Source of the DNA: Carya illinoinensis
Taxonomy: Eukaryota; Streptophyta; Magnoliopsida; Fagales; Juglandaceae
Assembly (NCBI RefSeq): GCF_018687715.1
Contig: NC_056764.1
Location: 13,673,501 to 13,737,500 of the forward strand
DNA: 64,000 bases
Direction: 5' to 3'
The notes below the pieces were generated by a model. It worked only from the letters and a program-made list of their open reading frames with translations. It was not told the DNA's origin and made no database searches. The stretch's first letter is position 1. Each line of letters begins with the position of its first letter. Made by a program: the position numbers and the translations under genes. Below are positions 9,711 through 21,100 of the stretch, in pieces.

Positions 9711-12300
9711 TTTATCCCATCTCAGACAGTAAGTGGGTAAGTCCAACTCAACTGGTACCAAAGAAATCTGGTTTGACTGTCATAAAAAATGATAAAAATG
9801 AGTTGATTCCAACTAGAATGGTTACTGGCTGGAGAATGTGCATTGATTATAGAAAACTTAATTCAGCCAGTAGGAAGGATCATTTTCCTTTACCATTCTT
9901 GGATCAAATTTTGGAAAGAGTAGCTGGTAATGCATATTATTGTTTATTGGATGGCTATTCTGGTTATTATCAAATTGCTGTAGCACCTGAGGATCAGGAG
10001 AAAACCACTTTCACCTGTCCTTTTGGCACTTTTGCTTTTACTAGAATGCCTTTTGGTTTGTGTAATGCTCCAGCTACTTTTCAGAGATACATGATGAGTA
10101 TTTTTTCTGACATGATTGATGATATTTGTGAAATAGTCATGGATGATTTCTCTGTTTTTGGAAAATCCTTTGAGAGTTGTTTGCATAATTTGGCACGTAT
10201 TCTCCAGAGATGTGAGGAAAAAAATCTTTTACTTAATTGGGAGAAATGCCAATTTATGGTTACTCAGGGCATTGTATTAGGGCATATTATTTCTTCTGAG
10301 GGTATAAAGGTTGACAAGGCAAAGATTGAATTAATATCTAAACTTCATATCCCTAGGACAGTTAGGGATATTCGTTCTTTTCTTGGTCATGTTGGCTTTT
10401 ATAGGCGGTTTATTCAAGGGTTTAGTTCCATTGCAAAACCTTTGTGTACTCTTTTACAAAATGATATTGAATTTTTTTGGAGTGATGAGTGCCAAAGAGC
10501 GTTTGATACCTTGAAAAAGTCGCTTACCACTGCCCCTATTGTGCAACCCCCGCAGTGGGACATTCCCTTTGAGATTATGACAGATGCTAGTGACTATGCC
10601 TTAGGAGCTGTTTTGGGGCAGCGAGTGGATAACAGACCTTTTGTGATTTATTATGCCAGTAGAACCTTGAATGATGCCCAGAAAAATTATACCACTACTG
10701 AAAAAGAATTGTTTGCAGTTGTTTTTGCACTTGATAAATTTTGGGCTTATATTCTTGGTTCTCCTGTTACTATTTTCACTGACCACTCTGCTCTTAAGTA
10801 TTTGTTGGCTAAGAAAGATGCAAAACCACGCTTGATTCGCTGGATTCTATTACTTCAAGAGTTCAACATCAACATTAAGGATAAAAAAGGAGTTGAAAAT
10901 GTGGTAGCTGACCACCTCTCTAGATTGACATCATCTCCTACTTCAAATGTCAGGCTTCCTCTTGATGATAATTTCCCGGATGAGCAGCTGTTTGTGGTTG
11001 ATAGAGCTCCCTGGTATGCTGACATAGTCAATTATCTAGTGACTAAGCGAATGCCTTCTGAATGGTCAACCCAAGATAAGCGTCGGTTTCTATCTGAGGT
11101 AAAACATTTCTACTTTGATGACCCTTATCTTTTCAAGTATTGTTCGGATCAATTGATTCGGAGATGCATTCTTAATGATGAGTTTTCTTCAGTATTGAGA
11201 TATTGTCATACGGGTGCATGTGGTGGTCATTTTTCAGCAAATAAAATAGTGGCAAAAATTTTGCAAAGCGGTTTTTATTGGCCTTCCATGTTTAAGGATG
11301 CTTACAATTTTTGTAAAGCATGTGAGTCTTGTCAAAAGTTGGGAGCCATTAGCAAAAGAAACATGATGCCCCTTTCCCCTATTCTTACTTTAGAAATTTT
11401 TGATTGTTGGGGAATAGACTTCATGAGACCTTTTCCGGTTTCCTTTGGAAACACATATATTTTATTGGTTGTGGACTATGTTTCAAAGTGGGTTGAGGCC
11501 ATCGCTTGCAAAACCAATGACCATCATGTTGTACTAAAATTTTTACAATCTTTGTTTGCTCGATTTGGCATGCCCAAGGTTATCATTAGTGATGGGGTTC
11601 TCATTTTTACAATAAACCATTTTCTACACTTGTGAAGAAATATGGTATCACACACAGAGTTTCTACCCCTTATCACCCTCAAACAAATGGGCAAGCCGAA
11701 TTGGCAAACAGAGAAATAAAAATCATTCTGGAGAAAACAGTAAATCCTAATAGGAAAGATTGGTTGATTAAGCTTATTGATGCTTTGTGGGCTTATAGAA
11801 CAGCTTTTAAAACAAATCTAGGGATGTCTCCCTATCGATTAGTTTATGGTAAAGCTTGTTATTTACCTGTTGACATTCAGCATTGAGCTCTTTGGGCCAT
11901 AAAACATGTTAACATATCACTTGATAAAGCTTCAGGGCTGAGAAAGTTGCAGATCAATGAATTGGATGAAGCTCGTCGGTATGCTTATGACAACGCGCAA
12001 CTGGCAAAGGAACGCATGAAAATTCTGCATGATCAGAAAATTCATCCAAAGCATTTCACACTTGGCCAGGAAGTTCTTCTTTACAACTCTCGCTTGCATA
12101 TTTTTCCTGGAAAGTTGAAATCCCGATGGAGTGGGCCATACATTGTAAAGACCGTTCATCCTCATGGCTCGATAGACATTGTCAATCCGAAGAATGGTAA
12201 TAGCTTCACTGTCAACGGACAACGTCTAAAGTCATTTCTGAAGGTCTTTGATCTACATGATGAGATCTTGCTTGTGCAAGACCCTAGGGAAGTGTTTTAA
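9711..12300 (+). pseudogene. Athila-lineage Ty3/gypsy pol (RT, RNase H, integrase), nearly intact
   Basis: Reading starts mid-RT with [18 protein letters not shown], immediately at the array junction; gag, protease and the RT N-terminus are absent. RT motifs follow: [59 protein letters not shown] and catalytic MDD ([11 protein letters not shown], about 10136). RNase H is seen at [19 protein letters not shown], the [12 protein letters not shown] segment and [10 protein letters not shown]. The integrase zinc domain is at about 11200-11335 (HTGACGGHF ... CKACESCQK), then [10 protein letters not shown] and [10 protein letters not shown] one-base loss in a G run near 11594 shifts the frame at the second core Asp (SDG), and reading resumes at 11632 ([20 protein letters not shown]). 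A TGA stop at 11884 replaces a conserved Arg codon. The integrase C-terminus then runs open to 12300. Only two lesions in about 860 codons suggest a young copy. Confidence 0.88.
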
Positions 12301-12867
12301 GTTGTTTTTCCTTCTTTACAGTTTTCTTTACTTGCTTTGTTTTTATTTGTTCGTTTGCTTTGATTTTATATTTCATGTTGATTGTTTGTTTTGTTTGCTT
12401 AGTTCTGTGCACTTTGTTTTCTTTCGTTCGATTCATTGAGGACTATGTCTCTCACTAGTTGTGGGGTGTAGCATGTGTGCACATATATATAAAAAGAAAA
12501 AAAAGAAAAAAAAACTCAAAAATTTGAAATTTGAGATTTGTGAAATTTGAGCATCTTGGTGGAGTAGTTGAGCGGGATCATTTGTGAAGATTTTTCTTCA
12601 AGCTTAAACATAGAGCATGATTTTTGAAACATCATATTATGTTGATATGTGGCTTGAAACACCAGGATGTTATAGTTATTGAGATGAAACTTGATAAAAA
12701 ATTTTTGTAGAACGAAAGGCAAAGTTTGAAGGACATTTTGCACATGCTTACGCTTGTAGTGTTCCTTATTTACCATTCATTGATTTAATACTGGAGAAGT
12801 AAACTGCAGGACTACCGAGCCATGTCAAAAAAAGAAAAAGAAAAGAAAAGAAAAGAGAAAGGATTGA

Positions 12868-12946
<79 letters not shown>

Positions 12947-13389
12947 GGCAACTTAGTGAACTTTCCTAAGTAAAAAGGGCTAGAAACAGTTACCCAAAAC
13001 TTTGGGGGTTGAGTATCCAACTTTTAAAAACAGAGCTGGCGTGAAAACTGCTAGTCCCTTGGGCTTTGAGGTAGTTAGAATCAGCAATGATTAAATCTTA
13101 AGGTTGAAAAATCCTATGACAAATCATGGCTAGTAATGAGGAATACACAACCAGTTTAGCTCCACACACACATTTAAGTCCTGAGATATTTGCCTTAATT
13201 CTATGTGAAAGATTGTTGAGATAGTCTTGGTGGGTATAACCCTTGGGGGTTGAGTAGTAACATGTCACTTTTGTGAGAATTCAGAATTGTGTTCGATTGT
13301 TTTTGTTTGAATTTCGATCTTTATGCAATATTCATCTCAATTAATTTTCACTATTTTGCTCAAGGATTAGCAAAAAGCTAGTTGGGGGG
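12301..13389 (+). other. Athila 3' untranslated region with polypurine tract
   Basis: This is non-coding DNA between the pol stop and the 3' LTR. It includes A-rich runs, an (AAT)n tract and several cttgggggttgagta-like motifs at 13000 and 13240. It ends with the polypurine tract gttgggggg (13381-13389), where plus-strand DNA synthesis would start. No ORF of note. Confidence 0.65.
12868..12943. repeat. (AAT)n microsatellite
   Basis: About 25 uninterrupted AAT triplets lie in the Athila 3' non-coding region, preceded by an A/AAAAG-rich stretch (12827-12860). On the minus strand it gives a spurious poly-isoleucine ORF. Confidence 0.95.
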
Positions 13390-16182
13390 TGTGATTGAGC
13401 TGAGATATTGCATATTTTAACTATTTAAAACCAATGTATTTTAAATTCATCATGACATTATTATTGGTTTTAAATGGAAAAATGATTAATAAGAATAAAT
13501 TAAAGTTGTGATTTTAATTGATTAAAAGCATAAATTTCTGCTTGAATTCTACCAACTATTGATTACTGTGCATTCTAGTCCATAATTTTTCTTGCTTTCC
13601 ATTATCATTTGCGTTTGTACCATTGTTTTTCTTGTTCTTCATGTTCATAAAATTTCTTGAGCTATCTTTCCATCTTTTGGGTTCAATCTATGAACCTCAA
13701 AAGATAGAAGCACTTCTTGCCATCCGTGAATGGAAGTTGCTCAAGCTAATCTTTCATTTATTTTATTTTGTTGTTGAGTGTTTTTTTTTTTTTTAATCTC
13801 CATCTCCATTTTTCATGCATACCATGGTTCATTATGTTCATGCCTTGTTCATACTTTGTCTTGAGCTTTCCCACCATTCAAACAATCCCAACTCAATCTA
13901 ACCTCATACACGGCTACACCAATCACCCCTTTTCACACTCAAATAAATTCACCAACTCATTTCCAACCCACCTAAATTATACATTAATTGGAAGGCTGCT
14001 TGTTTGGCTTAACTTACATCAGTTGGTGCAGTTAAATTAAGATGAGGAACATGTGATGGATTGGAAGAAGTCATCAAAGGCAATTGTTGTCCACCGAAAT
14101 GAAGGAAGATAGAGAGACACATGCAAGCTTGGTCAATGTCTACGGCAATGAGAAGAAAATATAGAGAAACATGTGCTGAAATTAAAGTGCATGATGTGCT
14201 GGACGTGTAGAGAGAAGCAGTCGGTGAGAGGCATTCTTCAAGTCAAAGGGGAGTTTTCAGAAATATTGGCGAGGGAGTAGTGAACGTGAGGTGTCCAGCT
14301 GCTTTTGAAGAGAGGGTACTGTGTGAGGTCGGTTGGAGTTGAGTTGGAGTTGACGTGAGAAGTGTGAATTTTCTGGAGGCAACAACTGGATCATAATTGG
14401 TTGTTACTGTGAGTAGAGCAGGAGTTGAGTTGTGTCGTGCTGATTTTTCTGGGGTTGAAAGCTGGAATAATTTAATTGGCTGGGGTTTATTTTGGTTGAG
14501 TCGGTTAGTGCTTGGAATTGAGAAAAGTCAGTGAGAGAGAATTAAGAGAAGTCGGTTGGGATGTGCTGGAGTTGAAGGGAGTCGGCTGATATTGCATTGC
14601 TGAAAGTGCAGGGACACTTGGGGAGTTGAGAGATGCTGAGAGAATTTTCTGGAGCTAGATTAGATTGAGGTAGGGGAACGTGGAAATAGAGAGAGATGTG
14701 TGAATGAGTGTTGTGTGCTAAATTTTGAATTTTCAACAAGTTAGGCAACAAGTTAGGCATGAAGTTATGCATGAAGTTAGGCATGAAGAACCGTGTTGGA
14801 CTTGGTTGTTTGATTTGAATTAAGAAACCAATTGAATAAAATAAGAGAGGAGGAATGCAAGACACGACAATTAAGTGTGAATGCAAGAGGTGACCGAATT
14901 AAGGTGTGAATGCAAGATTGAGGTGTGAATGCAATTAAGTGTGAAACCAAATGAATGTGAGATGCAACTAGCCAAGATGTTCGGCTATAAAAGGGTGCAG
15001 TCCGAAGCTTACAAGATAGAACTCAAACTTAGAAAAAGACAACTCAACACACACAATTTTCTGCTTATGTTATTTCTTTGTTATGTACTTGAAAGAATTA
15101 GCTCTTTCTTGTGTTCAAAATTTTGTTTCTCCTTTTAGTTTCAATACTTTGTTGTTTTAGCATTTTTATTAAGTGTATTAAGATTTGTTCTAGAATTTTA
15201 TTTCATTAAGTGTAATACCTTAATTTTAATCAAGTGTGCTATTTTGTTTCATGCAACAAAAAGAAATTGTTTTAGAAGTTTTAATCAAGTATGCTATTTT
15301 GTTTCATGCAACAAAAAGAAATTGTTTTAAAAGTTTTAATCAAGTATGCTAGTTTGTTTCATGCAACAAAAAGAAATTGTTTTAGAAGTTCTAATTAATT
15401 GTGTTACCTTAATTTATTGCAAGAAAGGTTTGGTTTTAAGTTTTTGTTTTTGTTTTTGATTTTTCTGAAACATCATATGTGGGGAGTAGAGGAATTGTTC
15501 TAAAGTTTTTATTAAAGGTTTAGAGATTAATTTTCAAGAGTCATATGTGAGAAGTTGTTTCCTTGTTGTTTTGAATTTCAATTGAATAGTGAAAGGAAGT
15601 TTTCATTTAGACTTTTCGTTCTCTATTTTATTTAACTTCAGTTTAAAATTTATGGAATACTTTTGAGATTTGTTTAGCTTAGGAGTTAGGGTAATTTATT
15701 TTCTGTTTACTTATTTCGTGTTATTTATTTTTCGCACATCCTTAAGTTTTCATTTAATAGTGATTACAATTGTTATGTGTTATTTTGAGAATTTGTGATT
15801 TAATTACAAAGATGAATTCTAGAATCTTGGTTTTGGGCATTTTCAATTTTCAGTTCATGTTTTGTCAATTACTTTCTAATTTAGTTTAATTCTTAATTTG
15901 GTTTTATTAATTTCTGAGTTTAATTTATTAGTCCTTTACATTTCAATCCAACAATCAAAAATCTAAAAACATGAATCTAGTCCATGACTAGTACCATTTT
16001 CCATCCATTGCACATACCATCATTTTATTTTCTCTTTGTGAAGTTTTTCACATTTTTTTTCAACGAGTTTAATTTTAAGCAACTTTCCCTGAGGAGACGA
16101 TCTAGAAATTTATTCCTAATTATTACACGACATCCTCCTGCACTTGGGATAGCATTAGTGCTACTCATTTTTGAGTGAGTCA
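13390..16182 (+). mobile_element. 3' LTR of the Athila element
   Basis: The LTR starts with tgtgattgagctgagatatt directly after the polypurine tract. It appears to end ...gagtgagtca at 16182, after the motif cctgaggagacgatctagaa and the cacttgggatag stretch, which resemble known Athila LTR ends. The length of about 2.8 kb is long but possible for this lineage. There is no second LTR in the window because the element is 5'-truncated, so the right edge cannot be confirmed by comparison or by a TSD. A 55 bp minisatellite lies inside it. Confidence 0.65.
15228..15392. repeat. Minisatellite, 55 bp unit, three copies
   Basis: Three head-to-tail copies (15228, 15283, 15338) begin aatcaagt(a/g)tgcta and continue with ttgtttcatgcaacaaaaag. 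They differ by only a few bases. The array lies within the Athila 3' LTR, so it may be useful for telling LTR copies apart. Confidence 0.9.
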
Positions 16183-16284
16183 TGCATCTATATAAAATAG
16201 ATCACAAGGCTTAAAATAAGGAATCAACTAATCACAAGGGATTGACTTTGATTTGGCTGACTTTCCAATTTGATAACTGGAAAG

Positions 16285-16318
<34 letters not shown>

Positions 16319-16500
16319 ATATATGTGTTTGATACAAATTACTAGTAAAAAGATCCACTCTACTTTTCTTTGGATTGTCACATGCATATATATAAAGCTA
16401 TGCCTGGGATTTGGTTCTAATAGGGCCGAATCATTCCAAATACACTTGGTTAATAACCGATAGCCAGATTAACACTAAAAAATGACTTCATTTTCGCCAG

Positions 16501-16534
<34 letters not shown>

Positions 16535-17432
16535 AAAACCGGTTTTCACCCATCTGCCTCCCTCCTCTCTCTCACTCAAACTCGAAGGTTACTCCTATTG
16601 CAGACTTGCAACTCTCTATCTTGCATCTCTATGTGTCTCGCAGCTTACTCTCTGTGTTTCTCACTCTCTAACTTAGTTTCTCTCACTCACTCTTTGTGGT
16701 GGTTGGATTGTAGAGGCTCTCTCTACAAGCACCGAAAATATTGAGAGAATGTAGGAAAAATACTAGGTGATTTCATCTGATTAGGTGGGTTAACTTTATG
16801 AGGTGCTATGGTTAGGGTTTGTATGATAGTTGTTGGATTTGGGATTTTGAGTCTCTCCCTATTTTGATTTTTTGTTTATGTTCTGAGTTTTTCCTTAACA
16901 TTTGAATTGGGTTGGTGCATCTTAGGCATCTACATTTGTAAATTTGGTTCTTCCTTGGTTTGGTCAGAAGTTCTTGTATTCTTTAGATTTGTATTTCATT
17001 TAGTTATACAGATTTGTACAGTTATAAATGGTTTTATGCAAACCTGAGCAAAGTTTTTGGCCTTCTGAGTTTCATAAGGTTTTTTGCATAAGGTTATAAG
17101 GTTTTAGCTCAAGAAAAAGAACAATTTGTTCTTCAGCGTTCCTTCCAATAGTACATATCGTATACCACTATTGAAACATAGAATAACTTTTTACTGTCCA
17201 AATATGCAAGTTTTGGGAAGAACTAATTATTCCAACAAGCCACTGAGAAACTCAGCCGAGAATATCTCTCGTACACATTATGGTTACACCAATAATGTTA
17301 GTTCAAACATCAAACACCAGAGGTATTTGAGATAAGAGTCAAAACTATGCATTAAATGTTATCTCCTTTATAATCTGAAGTAACTGATGATGTGGACATA
17401 CTTTCTGTGTTTTTTGGTTTGCATTTGATATC
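16183..17432. other. Intergenic DNA with CA/TG microsatellites
   Basis: No gene recognised. A (CA)n tract lies at about 16286-16315, and a (TA)n-(TG)n tract at about 16501-16534. Between 16545 and 16740 the + strand is CT-rich (ctctctctcactc), as in plant 5' leaders, but no convincing coding exon follows. The 17050-17340 stretch repeats ataaggtttt-like words. Confidence 0.6.
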
Positions 17433-18082
17433 AAGTGTGTGACGCCCCCAAATTCCGTTTGGGATCGGACGAACATTTGAAGTGTCGAAACATGCAACAC
17501 AAGGTTACCTGCCCCCGTTCATGACATATAAGATGCAATATTCCTAACATGCATATAACATGATACAATATTCGTAGCGGATAATTTTTTTTTTTAGCAA
17601 TACTATGCACCAAACTGAAAATATCCCAAATACTTAAAACATACTTCATATATAAAGATCCATTGAATAACTAAGATCACAGCACTAGTCCAAAATAGTT
17701 ATGATCTAAAAGTACTGGAGATGTAACTCCATCGTACAAGTAGTAATTTAACTACTATATTAACATTAACGATGCACTGTCGTTTAGTCGACTGTGTCTA
17801 GTTGGTCAGCTCCTGATCCTACGTTCAGCTCCTGTAACAAGATCTACCATTCGGGGGGAATGGTAGTTGGGACTACCACAGTGAGATTTGATTACAAATC
17901 TCAACAAGTTAAAAAAAAACTTCCACACAGGCTAATGATGCATGGATGATAGTAAAAGTATAAATGCATAATCAAATTCATAAGTAATTAAAGCATAACT
18001 TAGCGTACAACATAGCATAATTGACATAACTTAAATTGAAATATGAACTGAACTTGATCTGAAACTTGAATTAACATGAAAA

Positions 18083-18340
18083 ATACATACTCCACAGTTG
18101 TTGTGGCCCCATGTATTCTACGTATAAATACATACTCCATAATTGTTGTGGCCCTATGTATTCTACGTAAACTTGACTTAACATGAAAAATACATACTCC
18201 ACAGTTGTTGTGGTCCCATGTATTCTACGTGTAAATACATACTCCACAGTTGTTGTGGCCCCATGTATTTTACACATCACAATGCAGTTAAATACATACT
18301 CTACAGTTGTTGTGGCCCCATGTATTCTACACAAACTGAA
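18083..18340. repeat. Minisatellite in solo LTR (about 45-60 bp units, five copies)
   Basis: Five copies begin with tacatactcc(a/t)caa/ca and contain gttgttgtggccccatgtatt. Copy starts at 18085, 18129, 18191, 18236 and 18293 give spacings of 44, 62, 45 and 57, so a core of about 44 bp is sometimes extended by a variable spacer. The longer ORFs over this region on both strands are artefacts of the repeat. Confidence 0.85.
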
Positions 18341-20238
18341 TGTACTCAAGATGAAACGTGACTGGAATACAAAAGGACTGGAGCCCTGACGTAACATAAC
18401 GTGATTTGAACATAACTTGAAATACATGACCAACTTGAGTTAGAAACATTTTATAACATGGCATAACATATAATAGACAACATATTTAACATGACATACT
18501 TGTAATGTACAGTAATACATGACAGAATATATTATGTAACAGAAAAAAATTGATGACAGAATAAATTCTGTATAATAGACAATTACTTGATAACATGGCA
18601 TGGCATGACATATATGATAACATACATACATACACTGTAATTCCTTTACTTAGCACACATACACAGTAGACTGCTAGTAAGTTAAAAGCTAACTTACTTC
18701 GATCTCCGCGTTTCTTATAAAACTTCAAGTGCGATCACGAGGAACTGTAATTAGTGATTCTAAAAGTTAGAACTAAATCACTAATAATTTGAAATATGGA
18801 AAATACTAACTTAAAGAGTAAAATTTTTATTTTACTCTCTACATGTGGGAAAATGACCGTTTTACCCATAACTTAAGGATTTTGCATACTAACTCCAAAA
18901 GTTTCCAAAATTTACATTCCTCATGTAAATTTTGTCCTAAACTTAAATATCAACTCAGAAAAATTTAAAACAAAACAAAACTATGAAAAACACACTATGG
19001 CCGAAACATCCATAGGCCATTTCCCTTGATTTTTGTTGCAATTCCTTCCAACTTCAAAATTCATGCTTAAACCAAAATTTTGCAACAAACATATTTTAAT
19101 CCTAAGTTCAAAACCATACTTAAAACATTCATTTAAAAAAAATAATAATTAACACCAAACTTTTTTGTAAAAAGATCCAAGCACTTGAATCACAAGTTTT
19201 GACCTTAAATCAAAACATCTCCAAGAATTTCAAAAATCAAATCTTACTTCTAACATATTCATAATATCATCCTAACATCAACCATGCTTTAAATCATCAA
19301 ACTAAAGTCACCAAAATCACAAAATAACATTTGGAGTTTTTGGTTTTACACTTAGTCCAAAGACAGAAACTTTTTCCTCAACTAGTTTTGATAAATCTCT
19401 TGATCTATGACTTATAAATATATGATCTTCAAACCAAACCATCACATGGTTTAAAAAGATGTCTTAAAACATATGTAAGCTTCTAATTCAAGATCACATG
19501 GTTAGAACTTAACCAAAACATAAATTTAGCCAAGAATATCCACACTTTGGCTTATCTGAATATCTCTTTGCATAAAATTTCATATATTTGAAACTAACAT
19601 CAAATATCTTCAAAATAATAATATAACATGTATATAAGATGCTTAGGATCCTCCAATAAAATTATTAAAGTCATTAGAATAGGTTTAGACCACCAAAGAG
19701 TTAAACTTTCTCAAAATAGAAACTGTTTTTCTTCTTCCAGTTTCTAAGTTTCTAAATCTAAGAAAATATTTTATCAAAACCTTTAATCATACAAAAATCC
19801 TCAACCAATAGTCACATATACATGTTAACAATACTTCATAAAAATTTCGGACCAATATCTATCCATTAGCTTGGTCAAAAATTCCAAACTATAACATATT
19901 CTCCAGTTTATCTCCCAGAATGACATTTTTATAGTTTATATAATATTTTACTGACCAAATGATTTTCAAATGGGGTAAATAAGATATTCATGTAAACTAG
20001 ACTAAAAAAGAAACAACTTATATGAAGGAGACTTTATGATAAAACACTTACAAAAGCTTCAAAATGGGCGTACAAAAGAACTCCTAAAAGCTGTCCGAGA
20101 GAAAGTATTTGATATTCTTTTAAAGGAACGTGTAAATGAAGATAAGTTTGTAGGTGATGACTGGAACTACTTATGGACGAGATAAGGAAGATGATAAGGC
20201 TGGAGTTGGGAGTTGAGTGTAGTTTTCTCCTACCCAAA

Positions 20239-20430
20239 ATATCTATAAAAGATTATCTTATAATATTCTATCCAATAATATCTACAAAAAATCAACTTAA
20301 GATATTTTTATCTAATAATATCTATAAAAATCAACTCAAAATATTTTTACCCAATAATATTCACGAAAATTACCTTAAGATATTTCTTTTTATTTTTATT
20401 TTTATCCAATAATATCCACAAAATCAACTT
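20239..20430. repeat. AT-rich degenerate tandem repeat, about 45 bp unit
   Basis: Roughly four copies of a unit reading aatatctayaaaaa-tcaacttaagatatttttatc-ya succeed each other near the right end of the solo LTR. The copies differ by substitutions and small indels. Confidence 0.7.
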
Positions 20431-20984
20431 AGCCTATTTTCCAAAAGTGGAGAGTATACTTGGAAGAGTAAGGTGGCTAAAATCTTTCCATGTGTCCTAT
20501 AAAACTTTCTAACTATCTCCAATAATCAAAAACATATTTCTGATACCATAGTGAGTAATAACATCAACTATACGATTAATAGATTAGTGAAAACTTATCG
20601 GGTCTTCACGAGATTCCTAAAACCAATAGAAATTTCACCGTTAAATTTCTAGCGGGCTGTTACAAAGTGGTTGTCACCAATTGTAAAATTTGAAGGGGGT
20701 GGAAACTTTCTTTGATTTCTAATTTTCCTTTGATCCTTGTTTGGGTATAATAGATGAGGAGGTAGGACTATTAAGCATTTCTATTCTTGATATCTTTTAG
20801 GTGTATATACAATAGGAAATTCCACTATAATTGTTCCTTTTTTAATTAGTTGCAGAAAGAGGTGCCTTTTCTTTCAAATAGTTGTAATCTCTGGGTTTGT
20901 CATAATTCAACTCATGGAAATATTGGCATCAACCACCAAGCTGACTTGAATGAACTGAACAGCTGATGTTATTGATGTTGTGTT

Positions 20985-21100
20985 GTCTAATGCAGATATG
21001 GTCGATGGTAGCTAAAATAATAATTGTGGATGAGCAACCATTTAGATTTGTAGAAAGAAAATGTTTTAAAGATTTTAATGCTTTTGAATATTTCCTCATT
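20985..21100 (+). pseudogene. Short hAT transposase fragment
   Basis: The reading MVAKIIIVDEQPFRFVERKC, followed by FKDFNAFEYF, matches the conserved segment just downstream of the BED zinc finger in plant hAT (RICESLEEPER/DAYSLEEPER-like) transposases. The same segment, differently decayed, occurs in the larger hAT remnant near 24000. This is therefore a separate, very short fragment lying outside that element. Confidence 0.6.

Larger units (their letters stand above)
17438..20664. mobile_element. Solo LTR of a gypsy (probably Tekay/Del chromovirus) element with 5 bp TSD
   Basis: The segment opens tgtgacgcccccaaattccg and closes gcgggctgttaca: the canonical TG...CA ends with the imperfect inverted terminal motif (tgtgacgccc / tgtaacagcc) common in plant Tekay/Del LTRs. 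The five bases aagtg lie immediately outside both ends (17433-17437 and 20665-20669), a perfect target-site duplication. There is no internal gag-pol, primer-binding site or polypurine tract. The 3227 bp unit is therefore best read as a solo LTR left by recombination between two LTRs. Orientation cannot be decided. Lineage assignment rests on end sequence and length only. Confidence 0.8.

Noticed and set aside
12766..13020. ORF with a poly-isoleucine run
   Set aside because: It is a translation of the (AAT)n microsatellite.
18071..18433. ORFs of 68 and 120 codons with repeated motifs on both strands
   Set aside because: They come from the minisatellite in the solo LTR; the repeated peptide is a by-product of the repeat length.
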